Part shown: positions 21,605 to 28,864 of the stretch, piece after piece
Layout: every line of letters starts with the position of its first letter
Numbering within the stretch: the first letter of the stretch is position 1
Source: Akkermansia sp.
Lineage (GTDB): Bacteria > Verrucomicrobiota > Verrucomicrobiia > Verrucomicrobiales > Akkermansiaceae
Length of the DNA stretch: 53,658 nt
Direction of reading: 5' to 3'
Assembly: GCA_017398355.1 (NCBI GenBank)
Contig: JAFQGD010000059.1
Location: 1 to 53,658, forward strand
Position numbers and translations under genes: made by a program
The notes under the pieces: model-generated
What the model saw: the letters and a program-made list of their open reading frames with translations, nothing else
Database searches by the model: none
Told to the model about the DNA's origin: nothing

Positions 21605-21657
21605 CCTCATTCTATCCATTATAATAGACAAAGACAAGCATAAATCCATGAATGAGG
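21605..21657. promoter_or_regulatory. Inverted repeat and -10 box in the divergent region
   Basis: CCTCATTC (21605-21612) and GAATGAGG (21650-21657) are perfect inverted copies 37 bp apart. Between them lies a minus-strand TATAAT within TCTATCCATTATAATAGA, itself flanked by TCTAT/ATAGA. The arrangement suggests operators over the HTH gene's own promoter. Confidence 0.45.
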
Positions 21658-21688
21658 AATTTTTATTCTATTATTCTAAACACCACGC

Positions 21689-21717
21689 TTGACACCTTCT
21701 CTTTTTCTGGATACAAT
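21689..21717 (+). promoter_or_regulatory. Promoter of the 152-aa gene
   Basis: TTGACA (21689-21694), 17 nt, TACAAT (21712-21717). A purine-rich AAGGAAG sits shortly before ATG 21772. Confidence 0.8.
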
Positions 21718-21771
21718 AAGGGCACAAATTCCCATTTGCAAGATTAATTCAACCAGAAAGGAAGAAAAATA

Positions 21772-22230
21772 ATGAAATACCATTACTGTCTTAAAAATGT
21801 AGAACACGGCATAAAGGAAGGATGCCGTTACATGGTACTCGCATTGTACAAAGATGGCGAACTGGAATCAATTGAGCGGGTATATGAACCGGAACCGGAC
21901 TCTTATTTTGAGTTTTGTCAGGACATACGCCATGGTCAACGGTGCGCCTTTGATATTCTGGCCGATTACATGGGAGAAGATGCAGCAGCATACAGAGTAG
22001 ATGAGTATTGTTTTGAACCATGTTGGGAATATCCCGGTACGCTACACATCATTGATGGAGAATCGTTCGAAGATGCTTCTACTCTGTGCAATCAGATATA
22101 TCCTCCACGGCAAGCACCCCTTGAGGCACTCAAGCACATGGACTTGAAGATACCCGTGATACCTGAAATCCTTTTGTGGGATGAAGAAGGCTTCAAGCGA
22201 TTTGAAAAGTGTTTTGGTGCAGGCGTGTAA
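21772..22230 (+). CDS. Unknown acidic protein (152 aa)
   Basis: I do not recognise a family. The protein is acidic and rich in aromatic residues and Cys (MKYHYCLKNVEHGIKEGCRYMVLALYKDG at the start, CFEPCWEYPGTLHIIDGESFEDA in the middle). It looks like a soluble single domain with no signal peptide or membrane helix. It has a strong promoter and a Shine-Dalgarno-like AAGGAAG, as expected for imported DNA. It sits between a small HTH regulator and restriction genes. A restriction-control, anti-restriction or phage-related role would fit the setting but is not shown by the sequence. Confidence 0.7.
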   Translation: MKYHYCLKNVEHGIKEGCRYMVLALYKDGELESIERVYEPEPDSYFEFCQDIRHGQRCAFDILADYMGEDAAAYRVDEYCFEPCWEYPGTLHIIDGESFEDASTLCNQIYPPRQAPLEALKHMDLKIPVIPEILLWDEEGFKRFEKCFGAGV

Positions 22231-22328
22231 AATAAACTGATTTTACGTTGTCTTTCTGCAAAATTACTTGATTTGGGAAGTTGAAACAATTAGAATACAC
22301 ACCGAACTCCCAGATTTAGCAGGCAACA

Positions 22329-22865
22329 ATGATTGAAAACGGAATAGGCGGCGCTAATACGCGCACAGGATTAGTATTTGAGGGCAGAACAGACTTACGA
22401 AGCTTTTTGAGTCTGCAAAAAGGTTACGAATGCACCGAAAACCCACGCAAATGGGTTGATGTAACGTACAATGGAGAGCATGTAGCTTCAATTTTCAAAA
22501 AGTATGCCTTTTATCGCTTCTTAGATTACCGTAAAGTTGAATACAAGAAAATAGTTTCAAAAAAGCTGCTGCCTGATGATGCCATATACGTTGTGGTGAA
22601 TAATACATTTTTCGTCATCGAGTGTAAATTCCAGAGAACACCAGGTTCTGTTGACGAGAAATTACAGACCTGCGATTTTAAGAAAAAACAGTATAGAAAG
22701 CTAGTGTCTCAGCTCAACATGGAGGTAGAATACATTTACCTCCTCAATGACTGGTTCAAAAAGCCGGAGTACAAGGACGTCTTGGATTACATCATTTCCG
22801 TCGGCTGCTCATATTACTTTGAATACATACCTCTGAGTAGACTTGGTTTACCGATGCCTGACTAA
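22329..22865 (+). CDS. PD-(D/E)XK-type nuclease, probable orphan type II restriction enzyme (178 aa)
   Basis: The core FVIECKFQ (about residues 97-104) after the hydrophobic strand YVVVNNT fits the E-x-K part of a PD-(D/E)XK nuclease site. GANTRTGLVFEGRTDL near the N-terminus supplies an upstream acidic residue. The remaining blocks (DEKLQTCDFKKKQYRKL, YIYLLNDWFKKPEYKDVLDYI) look like a conserved compact enzyme. The length suits a small type II restriction endonuclease, but the recognition site is unknown. The gene ends 1 nt before the convergent methyltransferase gene. No methyltransferase besides the three-gene DpnII-like set is present, so its protection is unclear. Confidence 0.68.
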   Translation: MIENGIGGANTRTGLVFEGRTDLRSFLSLQKGYECTENPRKWVDVTYNGEHVASIFKKYAFYRFLDYRKVEYKKIVSKKLLPDDAIYVVVNNTFFVIECKFQRTPGSVDEKLQTCDFKKKQYRKLVSQLNMEVEYIYLLNDWFKKPEYKDVLDYIISVGCSYYFEYIPLSRLGLPMPD

Positions 22866-23687
22866 TCAGTTATACAAATGAGCTAGGTCTTTGACTTTCG
22901 AGATGTACGACTGGCGTATTTGTGGATTATCCAGTTCCTGACGTCTGGCTTTTGCCATATCAAGAAACTGTCGCTCAATATCAATTCCGAGAAATTGTCG
23001 GTTGAGCATATTTGCTGCAATCCCTGAAGTTCCACTCCCGCAGAATGGGTCAAGAATCCATGCTTTTTCTGGTGTGGATGCTAGAATAATACGAGAGAGT
23101 AAAGATAGTGGCTTTTGTGTTGGATGCTTGCCACATGATTTTTCCCACCTAGCAATGGCTGGTAAATGCCACACATCAGGCATTTGTTTGTTGCCGTTGA
23201 GTTTCCTCATCAGTTCGTAATTGAAATAATGTGGTTTCTTAGGGTGCTTGCGCGCCCAGATGATAAACTCAGACGAGTATGTGAAAAATCGGCAGGAAAT
23301 GTTTGGGGGAGGATTTGTTTTCACCCAAGTCACCACATTGAGAATTTTGAAGCCCAATGTTTTGAGGGTATTCGCAATACTAAAGATGTTGTGATACGTT
23401 CCCGATATCCAAATCGTCCCGTTATCGCTCAATTTTTCTCTGCAAAGTGTGAGCCATTGAAAATTAAAATCATCCATTTGCGCAGGAGAAGATAATTTAT
23501 CCCAGTCTCCTTTATCAACACACACGACCTGCCCTGACTGATAACTAATGCCGCCGTTACTAAGAAAGTACGGCGGATCCGCGAAAATCACATCAAAAGA
23601 AAAATCAAATCTTTTCAACAGCTCACAACAATCTCCGTGAAGAAGATTAAAATCCTGATTGGATGATTTATAAAACGAAGACAACAT
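22866..23687 (-). CDS. DpnA-like adenine-N6 DNA methyltransferase (273 aa)
   Basis: This is the second methyltransferase of a DpnII-type system, methylating adenine in GATC; DpnA of Streptococcus pneumoniae also acts on single-stranded DNA. The order is that of beta-class enzymes: motif IV DPPYFLSNGGISYQSGQVVCVDKGDWDKL near the start, then KHPTQKPLSLLSRIILAST and the SAM-binding DPFCGSGTSGIAA late. These blocks agree closely with DpnA as I remember it. The gene follows the endonuclease gene by 1 nt on the same strand and ends against the convergent nuclease gene. Confidence 0.88.
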   Translation of the reverse strand: MLSSFYKSSNQDFNLLHGDCCELLKRFDFSFDVIFADPPYFLSNGGISYQSGQVVCVDKGDWDKLSSPAQMDDFNFQWLTLCREKLSDNGTIWISGTYHNIFSIANTLKTLGFKILNVVTWVKTNPPPNISCRFFTYSSEFIIWARKHPKKPHYFNYELMRKLNGNKQMPDVWHLPAIARWEKSCGKHPTQKPLSLLSRIILASTPEKAWILDPFCGSGTSGIAANMLNRQFLGIDIERQFLDMAKARRQELDNPQIRQSYISKVKDLAHLYN

Positions 23688-23688
23688 A

Positions 23689-24525
23689 TTAACACAGTTC
23701 TCCCCTCAATTGCTTCACAAAGTCATCAATGGTGGTAAGGTTGTATATGCCGGGAATAGCAGCAAACGCTTCCTGCAACTTATTTTTAGCACTATGCCAC
23801 CCTTGACCATCTGTAATCCAGACAAACTCGAACCCTGGAACGCTGTTTACTTTTGGCGCAACATCTGTGTAGGAGCGTGCTGTTTCATTCAGTTTTGAAC
23901 CACCTCCGGAATAGAAGTTGACTTCCATCAAATAAACCTTATGCGGCGTAGCAATAGCGAAATCGAATACCTTCTGGTCAACGCCAAGCACCTGTTCCAA
24001 AAGAGGGAACTTACGAGAGGAGACCTGTTCTTCGTACGGAATGTGAGCAGCAGAAAGAATGTCGGCCACGCGTTTTTCCATAATGAAACCACTTCGGTTT
24101 TTGCGGGCATTGGAATCTAATCCTGTTTCCACCCCAAACACGTAGTCAACCAAGTCTTTTATTTTTTGCTGTCTGAACACATCCGCCAAACCGGTTTCTT
24201 CCAAGAATTGCACAACGCCTTGCTCGCTTTCAAACAAAGAATGTATGGTGCGTGCATTCTGTCCAGCATCCAAGAATAATTTGCTATCCTTCTTGCGCGT
24301 TGCAATCAGGATATCCATCACCTCGAATGCCCTTTTATCGCGTTCCCAAATCACATGAACAGCACTTTGAATATCTGACTTTCCAATCAAATAATTAAGA
24401 GTATTCAAACTGAAGGCTATCTCGGAAACATTTTCTCCAATTTTGGCAAAGTCGGAATAGAAATCCAAGCCAGCATTTGTTTCTTTCAGCTGCGAAAGAA
24501 AGGTTTGAAAACGTTCATCACTCAT
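23689..24525 (-). CDS. DpnII/MboI-type restriction endonuclease (GATC) (278 aa)
   Basis: The protein matches the DpnII restriction family, which cuts unmethylated GATC. Recognisable blocks are GLDSNARKNRSGFIMEKRVADIL and the nuclease-like region VFDFAIATPHKVYLMEVNFYSGGGSKLNETARSY, where D...E-x-N replaces the more common E-x-K. It then runs to FVWITDGQGWHSAKNKLQEAF. Length agrees with DpnII. ATG 24525 is chosen; it overlaps the preceding methyltransferase by 8 nt, and an in-frame GTG lies 9 nt earlier. The overlap suggests that nuclease synthesis is coupled to methyltransferase synthesis. Confidence 0.87.
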   Translation of the reverse strand: MSDERFQTFLSQLKETNAGLDFYSDFAKIGENVSEIAFSLNTLNYLIGKSDIQSAVHVIWERDKRAFEVMDILIATRKKDSKLFLDAGQNARTIHSLFESEQGVVQFLEETGLADVFRQQKIKDLVDYVFGVETGLDSNARKNRSGFIMEKRVADILSAAHIPYEEQVSSRKFPLLEQVLGVDQKVFDFAIATPHKVYLMEVNFYSGGGSKLNETARSYTDVAPKVNSVPGFEFVWITDGQGWHSAKNKLQEAFAAIPGIYNLTTIDDFVKQLRGELC

Positions 24526-25483
24526 CGCTATCACAGAAAATCATTGAAAAATCAAACTCATCTTGTTTCTTCATCTCAGCAGCATATTTATAAATGCTCT
24601 GAAAATTGCGCACCACAATCTCTGTTAACTTTCCTCGTTTAGATGGGTTGGAATTGATGCTTCGACTAGCCCATACTCTTTCGATAGAATATTCAGAATA
24701 TAACACATCAAAGAAAGCATCTTCTTCGTCCTTAGCTTTACAATCTGAATTACTCAACATGAAACGCGCGCCTGCTTCATTCACTTTGTCGCAAAAGCGC
24801 TTGAGGCGCAACTGCGCAGAGTCGTTAAAATCCTCCTTACTGTAGCTATTAAAACTCGATGTATTACTCAATGGCCTATACGGAGGGTCAAAATAAAAAA
24901 GCGTATTACCTTGGATCCAATTATATGTTTCTTCAAAATCTCCCGTTAAAATTTCTACATTCTGAAGCAGTTTGCTATCAGCAAGGATAGTTTCTTCATT
25001 ACAAAATGAGGGATTTTTGTAATCACCAAATGGCACATTGAATCCGCCACCTCGGTTAACTCGATAAAGACCGTTGTAACAAGTTCGATTCAAAAAGAAG
25101 AAGAGCGTTGTATTTTCCACTGCTGAAAGCGCTTTAGTGTTGAATAAATCGCGCATGCGGTAATAAAATTCACTCTTCGCATCCTTGCTATCCAAGCTAT
25201 CGTACTCTTTTTGGATACTCAACAACGATAGAATCAAACGTTCCGGCTCATCGCGTACAGTTTTGTAGCAAGTTGTTAAATCCGAATTGATATCGTTGAT
25301 AACGGCGCACTTGATATTGGGATAACGTGACAGCATGTAGAAAAGCATAGCTCCTCCGCCCACAAATGGTTCAATGTAAGTTACATCCTCCCACTTGTAA
25401 AAATCAGTAGGCAACAAAGCATTCAGCTGAGTAATCAGCTGACCTTTTCCTCCTACCCACTTAATGAATGGCTTTGGCGTCAT
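24518..25483 (-). CDS. DpnM/Dam-type adenine-N6 DNA methyltransferase (321 aa)
   Basis: This is a D12-class (alpha) methyltransferase that methylates adenine in double-stranded GATC. SAM-binding motif I is KWVGGKGQL, with EPFVGGGAMLFYML; the catalytic motif IV is DPPYRPLSNTSSFNSY. NRTCYNGLYRVNRGGGFNVPFG is the usual Dam-family recognition-side block. It is first in the operon methyltransferase - endonuclease - DpnA-like, so host protection would appear first. The pneumococcal order, as I recall it, is dpnM-dpnA-dpnB, so the last two are swapped. The operon is AT-rich relative to the next genes, consistent with lateral transfer. No integrase is next to it. Confidence 0.9.
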   Translation of the reverse strand: MTPKPFIKWVGGKGQLITQLNALLPTDFYKWEDVTYIEPFVGGGAMLFYMLSRYPNIKCAVINDINSDLTTCYKTVRDEPERLILSLLSIQKEYDSLDSKDAKSEFYYRMRDLFNTKALSAVENTTLFFFLNRTCYNGLYRVNRGGGFNVPFGDYKNPSFCNEETILADSKLLQNVEILTGDFEETYNWIQGNTLFYFDPPYRPLSNTSSFNSYSKEDFNDSAQLRLKRFCDKVNEAGARFMLSNSDCKAKDEEDAFFDVLYSEYSIERVWASRSINSNPSKRGKLTEIVVRNFQSIYKYAAEMKKQDEFDFSMIFCDSDE

Positions 25484-25574
25484 GTAGTCGCTCTCATACT
25501 AGCAAAAACAATCATTTGTTCAAGCCAAAGTGGTGCCACCATACATTTTTTTATAATGCTACGCTTATCTGGTT

Positions 25575-25895
25575 TCAATTCGCGACTTTGAGGAGGATGA
25601 CGCCGGAGAGGATGAGGGCGACACCAAAGAAGCGAAGGAGCGAGGCGGGGTCGTGGAAGAAGACGATGCCGATGAGGAAGGTGGCGGCGGCGCCGATGCC
25701 GGTCCAGATGGCGTAGGCAGTGCCGATGGGGATGTGTTTTTGGGCGATGAAGAGGAAGATGCCACTGAGCGCCATAGTGACGATTGCGAAGAGAATCCAG
25801 ATGATGCGGGCGGAGGGATGGAGCGCAGCAAGCTTCATGCCAACAGGCCAGCCAACTTCGCACACAGCGGCGAGGAAGAGATAAAACCAAGGCAT
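25575..25895 (-). CDS. SMR family transporter, SugE/Gdx type (106 aa)
   Basis: Four membrane helices in 106 residues and the membrane-embedded Glu13 (LFLAAVCEVGWPVGMK) identify a small multidrug resistance transporter. KHIPIGTAYAIWTGIGAAATFLIGI and the ending GVALILSGVILLKVAN resemble SugE/Gdx more than EmrE. Known Gdx proteins export guanidinium in exchange for protons; some SugE proteins export quaternary ammonium compounds. No guanidine riboswitch is visible upstream. Base composition returns to the host type here, so the island ends between 25484 and 25574. Confidence 0.88.
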   Translation of the reverse strand: MPWFYLFLAAVCEVGWPVGMKLAALHPSARIIWILFAIVTMALSGIFLFIAQKHIPIGTAYAIWTGIGAAATFLIGIVFFHDPASLLRFFGVALILSGVILLKVAN

Positions 25896-25962
25896 ACAGG
25901 AAAAATGGGAGGTTTGATTTCAGAAGTAAGAAGCGTACGCGAAGAGCCGTGGTTCTGCACCA

Positions 25963-27279
25963 TCAGGGAAGGCTGGGAGCACAGCCGAAGAGGGAAGCGT
26001 AGGTTTGCAGGGCGAAGGAGTCAGTCATGCCGGAGATGTAATCGACTACGTGGGCAAAGCGGGATTCTGCGGTCTCAGAATCAGCAGGGGAGGCATGGAG
26101 GATGGGGCCTATCTTGGAACCGAGCGCACCATCGGGGGTCTGTACCCACTCCATGAAAAGTTCCATGAGGCGGCGTACGATATTGAAACCGGTGATTTCC
26201 ACCTTGATCACACTTTCGTGGGAGTAAATTTCTGTGAAGGAGAAACGACGCACCTCATTGTAGGGCGAGGAGAGGTAGGAGGCATCCATGAGCCCTTGCT
26301 CCATGCTGCCTTCCATGATGGCCGCGTAATGGGTACGGAGGGATTCCCGCAGAGCGGAGATGCAGTTGCCCACTGCCATAGCGCGTGCCATGCGAATGGC
26401 GGCGTGATGCCCCTTTTCAGCAGCTTCTTTATGAATGGCGGGTTCTTTGTGCTGCATACCTGCCAGCTTGCACATCATCTCCACCGCTTTTTCGTAGGAG
26501 ATGATGTGCGAGATGTAGGCATCTTCAATATCAGCCACGAGGTAGCTCACATCATCTGCGGCTTCCATGAGAAACGCGAGAGGGTGCCGAGCCCATACCC
26601 CCGGCGCAAGCTGGGGCAGACCACAGGCTGCTGCCACTCTCGCAAAGGCGGGTAAATCCTCCTCGGCCAACCCGAATTTACCTTTTTTACCATAGCGTGA
26701 CAGGCCGGAAGCTTTGATGGCTGCAGCTGTGCAGGGGTATTTAGAAAAAGCACCGAGGGTGGCAAACGTGAGGTCGAGCCCCTGCCCGCGGATGGGGTCG
26801 CAGGTGCGGGTAAGAAGCCGAAAGCCTTGGGCATTGCCCTCGAAACGGAAATCTTGCAACCATGATGGCACCGGAAGCCCCTTGCGCAGCATATCGGCAG
26901 CGGCAAGCGCCACGGCTTCCTCTATGGCTTTTTCACCGGAATGGCCAAACGGAGGGTTGCCGATATCATGAGCCAAGCATGCCGTGGCCACTACATCCGT
27001 CATCTTGATACATTCTCGCAGGGGCAAGCCATCTCGATCTTCTGCCAGCAATGCCATTTCTTCTGCCAGAGTACGGCCCACATTGGCTACCTCCAGACTA
27101 TGGGTGAGACGGGTGCGCACATAATCGTTGCGCCCCAAGGGAAACACCTGCGTCTTGTCCTGTAGGCGGCGGAAGGCGCTGGAATACAGCACTCGCCCGT
27201 AATCTTGGTTGAAAGGCGAGCGACTGGCAGATGTAGAATCGCTCAGGCGAGCCGGAGAAAGTAGCGAATTCCAAAGCAT
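25963..27279 (-). CDS. dgt: dGTPase-like deoxynucleoside triphosphate triphosphohydrolase (438 aa)
   Basis: This HD-domain enzyme splits dNTPs, classically dGTP, into deoxynucleoside and triphosphate. The metal site is seen as RTRLTHSLEVANVGR (first His) and ACLAHDIGNPPFGHSGE (HD pair). SAFRRLQDKTQVFPLGRNDYVRTR is the family N-terminal block; EAADDVSYLVADIEDA supplies the late Asp. Length fits the longer type. The start is given by MLWNSLLSPARLSDS. It lies 23 nt downstream of the DciA-like gene on the same strand, hence probably in one transcript with it. Confidence 0.9.
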   Translation of the reverse strand: MLWNSLLSPARLSDSTSASRSPFNQDYGRVLYSSAFRRLQDKTQVFPLGRNDYVRTRLTHSLEVANVGRTLAEEMALLAEDRDGLPLRECIKMTDVVATACLAHDIGNPPFGHSGEKAIEEAVALAAADMLRKGLPVPSWLQDFRFEGNAQGFRLLTRTCDPIRGQGLDLTFATLGAFSKYPCTAAAIKASGLSRYGKKGKFGLAEEDLPAFARVAAACGLPQLAPGVWARHPLAFLMEAADDVSYLVADIEDAYISHIISYEKAVEMMCKLAGMQHKEPAIHKEAAEKGHHAAIRMARAMAVGNCISALRESLRTHYAAIMEGSMEQGLMDASYLSSPYNEVRRFSFTEIYSHESVIKVEITGFNIVRRLMELFMEWVQTPDGALGSKIGPILHASPADSETAESRFAHVVDYISGMTDSFALQTYASLFGCAPSLP

Positions 27280-27302
27280 AAAGGGAAGTTGGATGTTGGT
27301 TT

Positions 27303-27824
27303 TCAGAAGTTGGGAGTTCCGCCGTGGGTGATGCGGACGGTGCGAACACAGGATTCGCCCAAGGATGCATTGAGGGCGCGGATGATTTGAGGGCGCAAGC
27401 GTTGGAGTTCAAAGCGCACAGCGGGATGAGCGGTGCGCACCACTGCAGTTTTCTTATCGACAGAAATAAGTTGCGCCTGTGTGGCAAGGAATGAGCCAAC
27501 GGCCTTTTGCCATGCGGAGTTGAGAATTTCAGGGGCGAAATCGGCCTCTCTAATGTCTAGTTTGGTGACAAGCTCAGCCAAAATGCTGTCTATGTCTCGC
27601 AAGTTGGCACGAACAGGCAACCCCGGGGCGGCACCAAAGAAATCTGCCATGGCCTGGGCGCGCTGCGCATCTTGCGTAGATTCTACACGTACAGGGCGCA
27701 CAGAACCATCCGCAAAAGTTTCGTTGCGGTACAGGGGGCGGAGCTCCGCAGCGGGCAAGGGTGCCGTTGCCTCTGCCGGTACAACAATCGTTGCCTTGCG
27801 TTTTCTGCGAGGGGTAGAAGCCAT
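27303..27824 (-). CDS. DciA-like (DUF721) protein (173 aa)
   Basis: The C-terminal part has the DciA/DUF721 layout: EILNSAWQKAVGSFLATQAQLISVDKKTAVVRTAHPAVRFELQRLRPQIIRALNASLG. DciA proteins help to load or operate the replicative helicase DnaB in bacteria without DnaC. The basic N-terminus (TPRRKRKATIV) suits nucleic-acid contact. Assignment of the replication role is from family knowledge only. It is transcribed before dgt, which would tie a replication factor to dNTP control. Confidence 0.75.
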   Translation of the reverse strand: MASTPRRKRKATIVVPAEATAPLPAAELRPLYRNETFADGSVRPVRVESTQDAQRAQAMADFFGAAPGLPVRANLRDIDSILAELVTKLDIREADFAPEILNSAWQKAVGSFLATQAQLISVDKKTAVVRTAHPAVRFELQRLRPQIIRALNASLGESCVRTVRITHGGTPNF

Positions 27825-27837
27825 AGGAAGAAAGAAA

Positions 27838-27871
27838 TGACCCGGCGGTGGTCATGACACACCCCGGGTCA
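27838..27871 (-). terminator. Probable terminator between ferredoxin and DciA-like genes
   Basis: TGACCCG (27838-27844) pairs with CGGGTCA (27865-27871), extended by GGTG/CACC. On the minus strand TTTCTTTC follows closely. It lies 26 nt after the ferredoxin stop. Confidence 0.55.
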
Positions 27872-27896
27872 AAAGAATCGAGTGATGCCGGCAGCT

Positions 27897-28130
27897 TTAC
27901 TCGCCATCATCGCCGATGGCCTGTACGGGGCAGCCTTCCATGGCCTCCACGCAAAGCTCTACCTCGGCATCCGTCTCGGGCTGCTTGCAAACATAGGAGA
28001 CACCCTCATCATCGTCGCGAGCGAAGAAGTCGGGAGCGGAATCGCGGCAAAGGTCGCAGTCGATGCAGTTGCTATCAACATAGAACTTGCCGGGAACATT
28101 CTTTTCAGTTTTTTCGTCGATATCGGCCAT
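27897..28130 (-). CDS. Single-cluster ferredoxin (77 aa)
   Basis: A small acidic electron carrier. Cys residues are arranged as CIDCDLC near residues 22-28 and CVEAMEGCPVQAI near the end; CxxCxxC plus a distant CP holds one [4Fe-4S] or [3Fe-4S] cluster. YVCKQ adds a further Cys. The sequence SAPDFFARDDDEGVSYV between them is typical of the ferredoxin group with one functional cluster. ATG 28130 gives MADIDEKTEKNVPGKFYVD, so an upstream in-frame start is not needed. The redox partner is not indicated by the neighbours. Confidence 0.88.
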   Translation of the reverse strand: MADIDEKTEKNVPGKFYVDSNCIDCDLCRDSAPDFFARDDDEGVSYVCKQPETDAEVELCVEAMEGCPVQAIGDDGE

Positions 28131-28200
28131 ATTGTGTATGGGGTTTTGATTGCCCACACTTATTTTTTACTTATTTTTGCCAGAATGCAATCCTTTTTTA

Positions 28201-28229
28201 TTGCAACGCGGCATTTTTCAGGTCAAAAT
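28201..28229 (+). promoter_or_regulatory. Promoter with -10 box 6 nt before ATG (membrane protein)
   Basis: TTGCAA (28201-28206), 17 nt, CAAAAT (28224-28229), then AGGGTC and ATG 28236. The -10 is imperfect but the spacing repeats that of other genes in the window. Confidence 0.45.
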
Positions 28230-28235
28230 AGGGTC

Positions 28236-28832
28236 ATGCAAGAGCAGAATGAGCAAGAAAATGCCCCCAAGAAGCCAAGATTCAAGATAAGCAGCCTCAT
28301 CTGGGGTGTGATTTTCGTGGGAATGATGCTGGGGCTTGCCGGTGCCGGCGTATACATATACAGGAATGTGCCCACGTCTGAGTGGCGCAAGAGCGGCACG
28401 GATACACCATGGGGCGGTGTTGGGGTTGTTGTAGAGGAGGCCGATGCCTACTGGCGCAACTCAACCGGCGATGCCCGCATGGAACTGCGCGCCGCATTCT
28501 ACCCAGTGTTGAAGCTGCAACTGGGCACCTGCGAGGGGAGTGGAAATATCATAGTGCGTTTTGCAGACATAACCGGAGCGCAGCGAGGAGAAAATATTTC
28601 CCTAGCCTATGCAAATGGAGCATTTTTGCCAAGTCGAGATCGCAACGTGAAAGTGGAAGGCAATACAGCAGAAGCTCACATTGAATCAGGTTTTTCCACT
28701 GCCGATGAGTACTTGGTACACAAATTCACTGAATCCGCCCCGCTGTGGCGAGTGGTGGTGACAAACCGTCCCGCCGGCACGTATGAAGAGCATTTCATAG
28801 GCTATACCTGCGTCCTCCCGGAAGCAAATTAA
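28236..28832 (+). CDS. Membrane-anchored protein of unknown function (198 aa)
   Basis: A charged cytoplasmic start (MQEQNEQENAPKKPRFKIS) is followed by one helix (about residues 22-46) and a 150-residue domain outside the membrane. That domain has a clear strand-loop pattern: VVVEEADAYWRNSTGDARMELRAAFYPVLKLQLG and ENISLAYANGAFLPSRDRNVKVEG. I do not recognise a family. ATG 28236 is chosen because it precedes the helix directly and matches the promoter; a longer frame runs upstream, antisense to ferredoxin. Only 32 nt separate it from lnt, so both may be one transcript. Confidence 0.72.
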   Translation: MQEQNEQENAPKKPRFKISSLIWGVIFVGMMLGLAGAGVYIYRNVPTSEWRKSGTDTPWGGVGVVVEEADAYWRNSTGDARMELRAAFYPVLKLQLGTCEGSGNIIVRFADITGAQRGENISLAYANGAFLPSRDRNVKVEGNTAEAHIESGFSTADEYLVHKFTESAPLWRVVVTNRPAGTYEEHFIGYTCVLPEAN

Positions 28833-28864
28833 CACACACGCACCGCCCCCTCCCCTACAAAAAC

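Noticed and set aside
20420..25574. Island as a complete prophage or integrative element
   Set aside because: No integrase, transposase, attachment repeat or phage structural gene was found; only composition and cargo suggest transfer.
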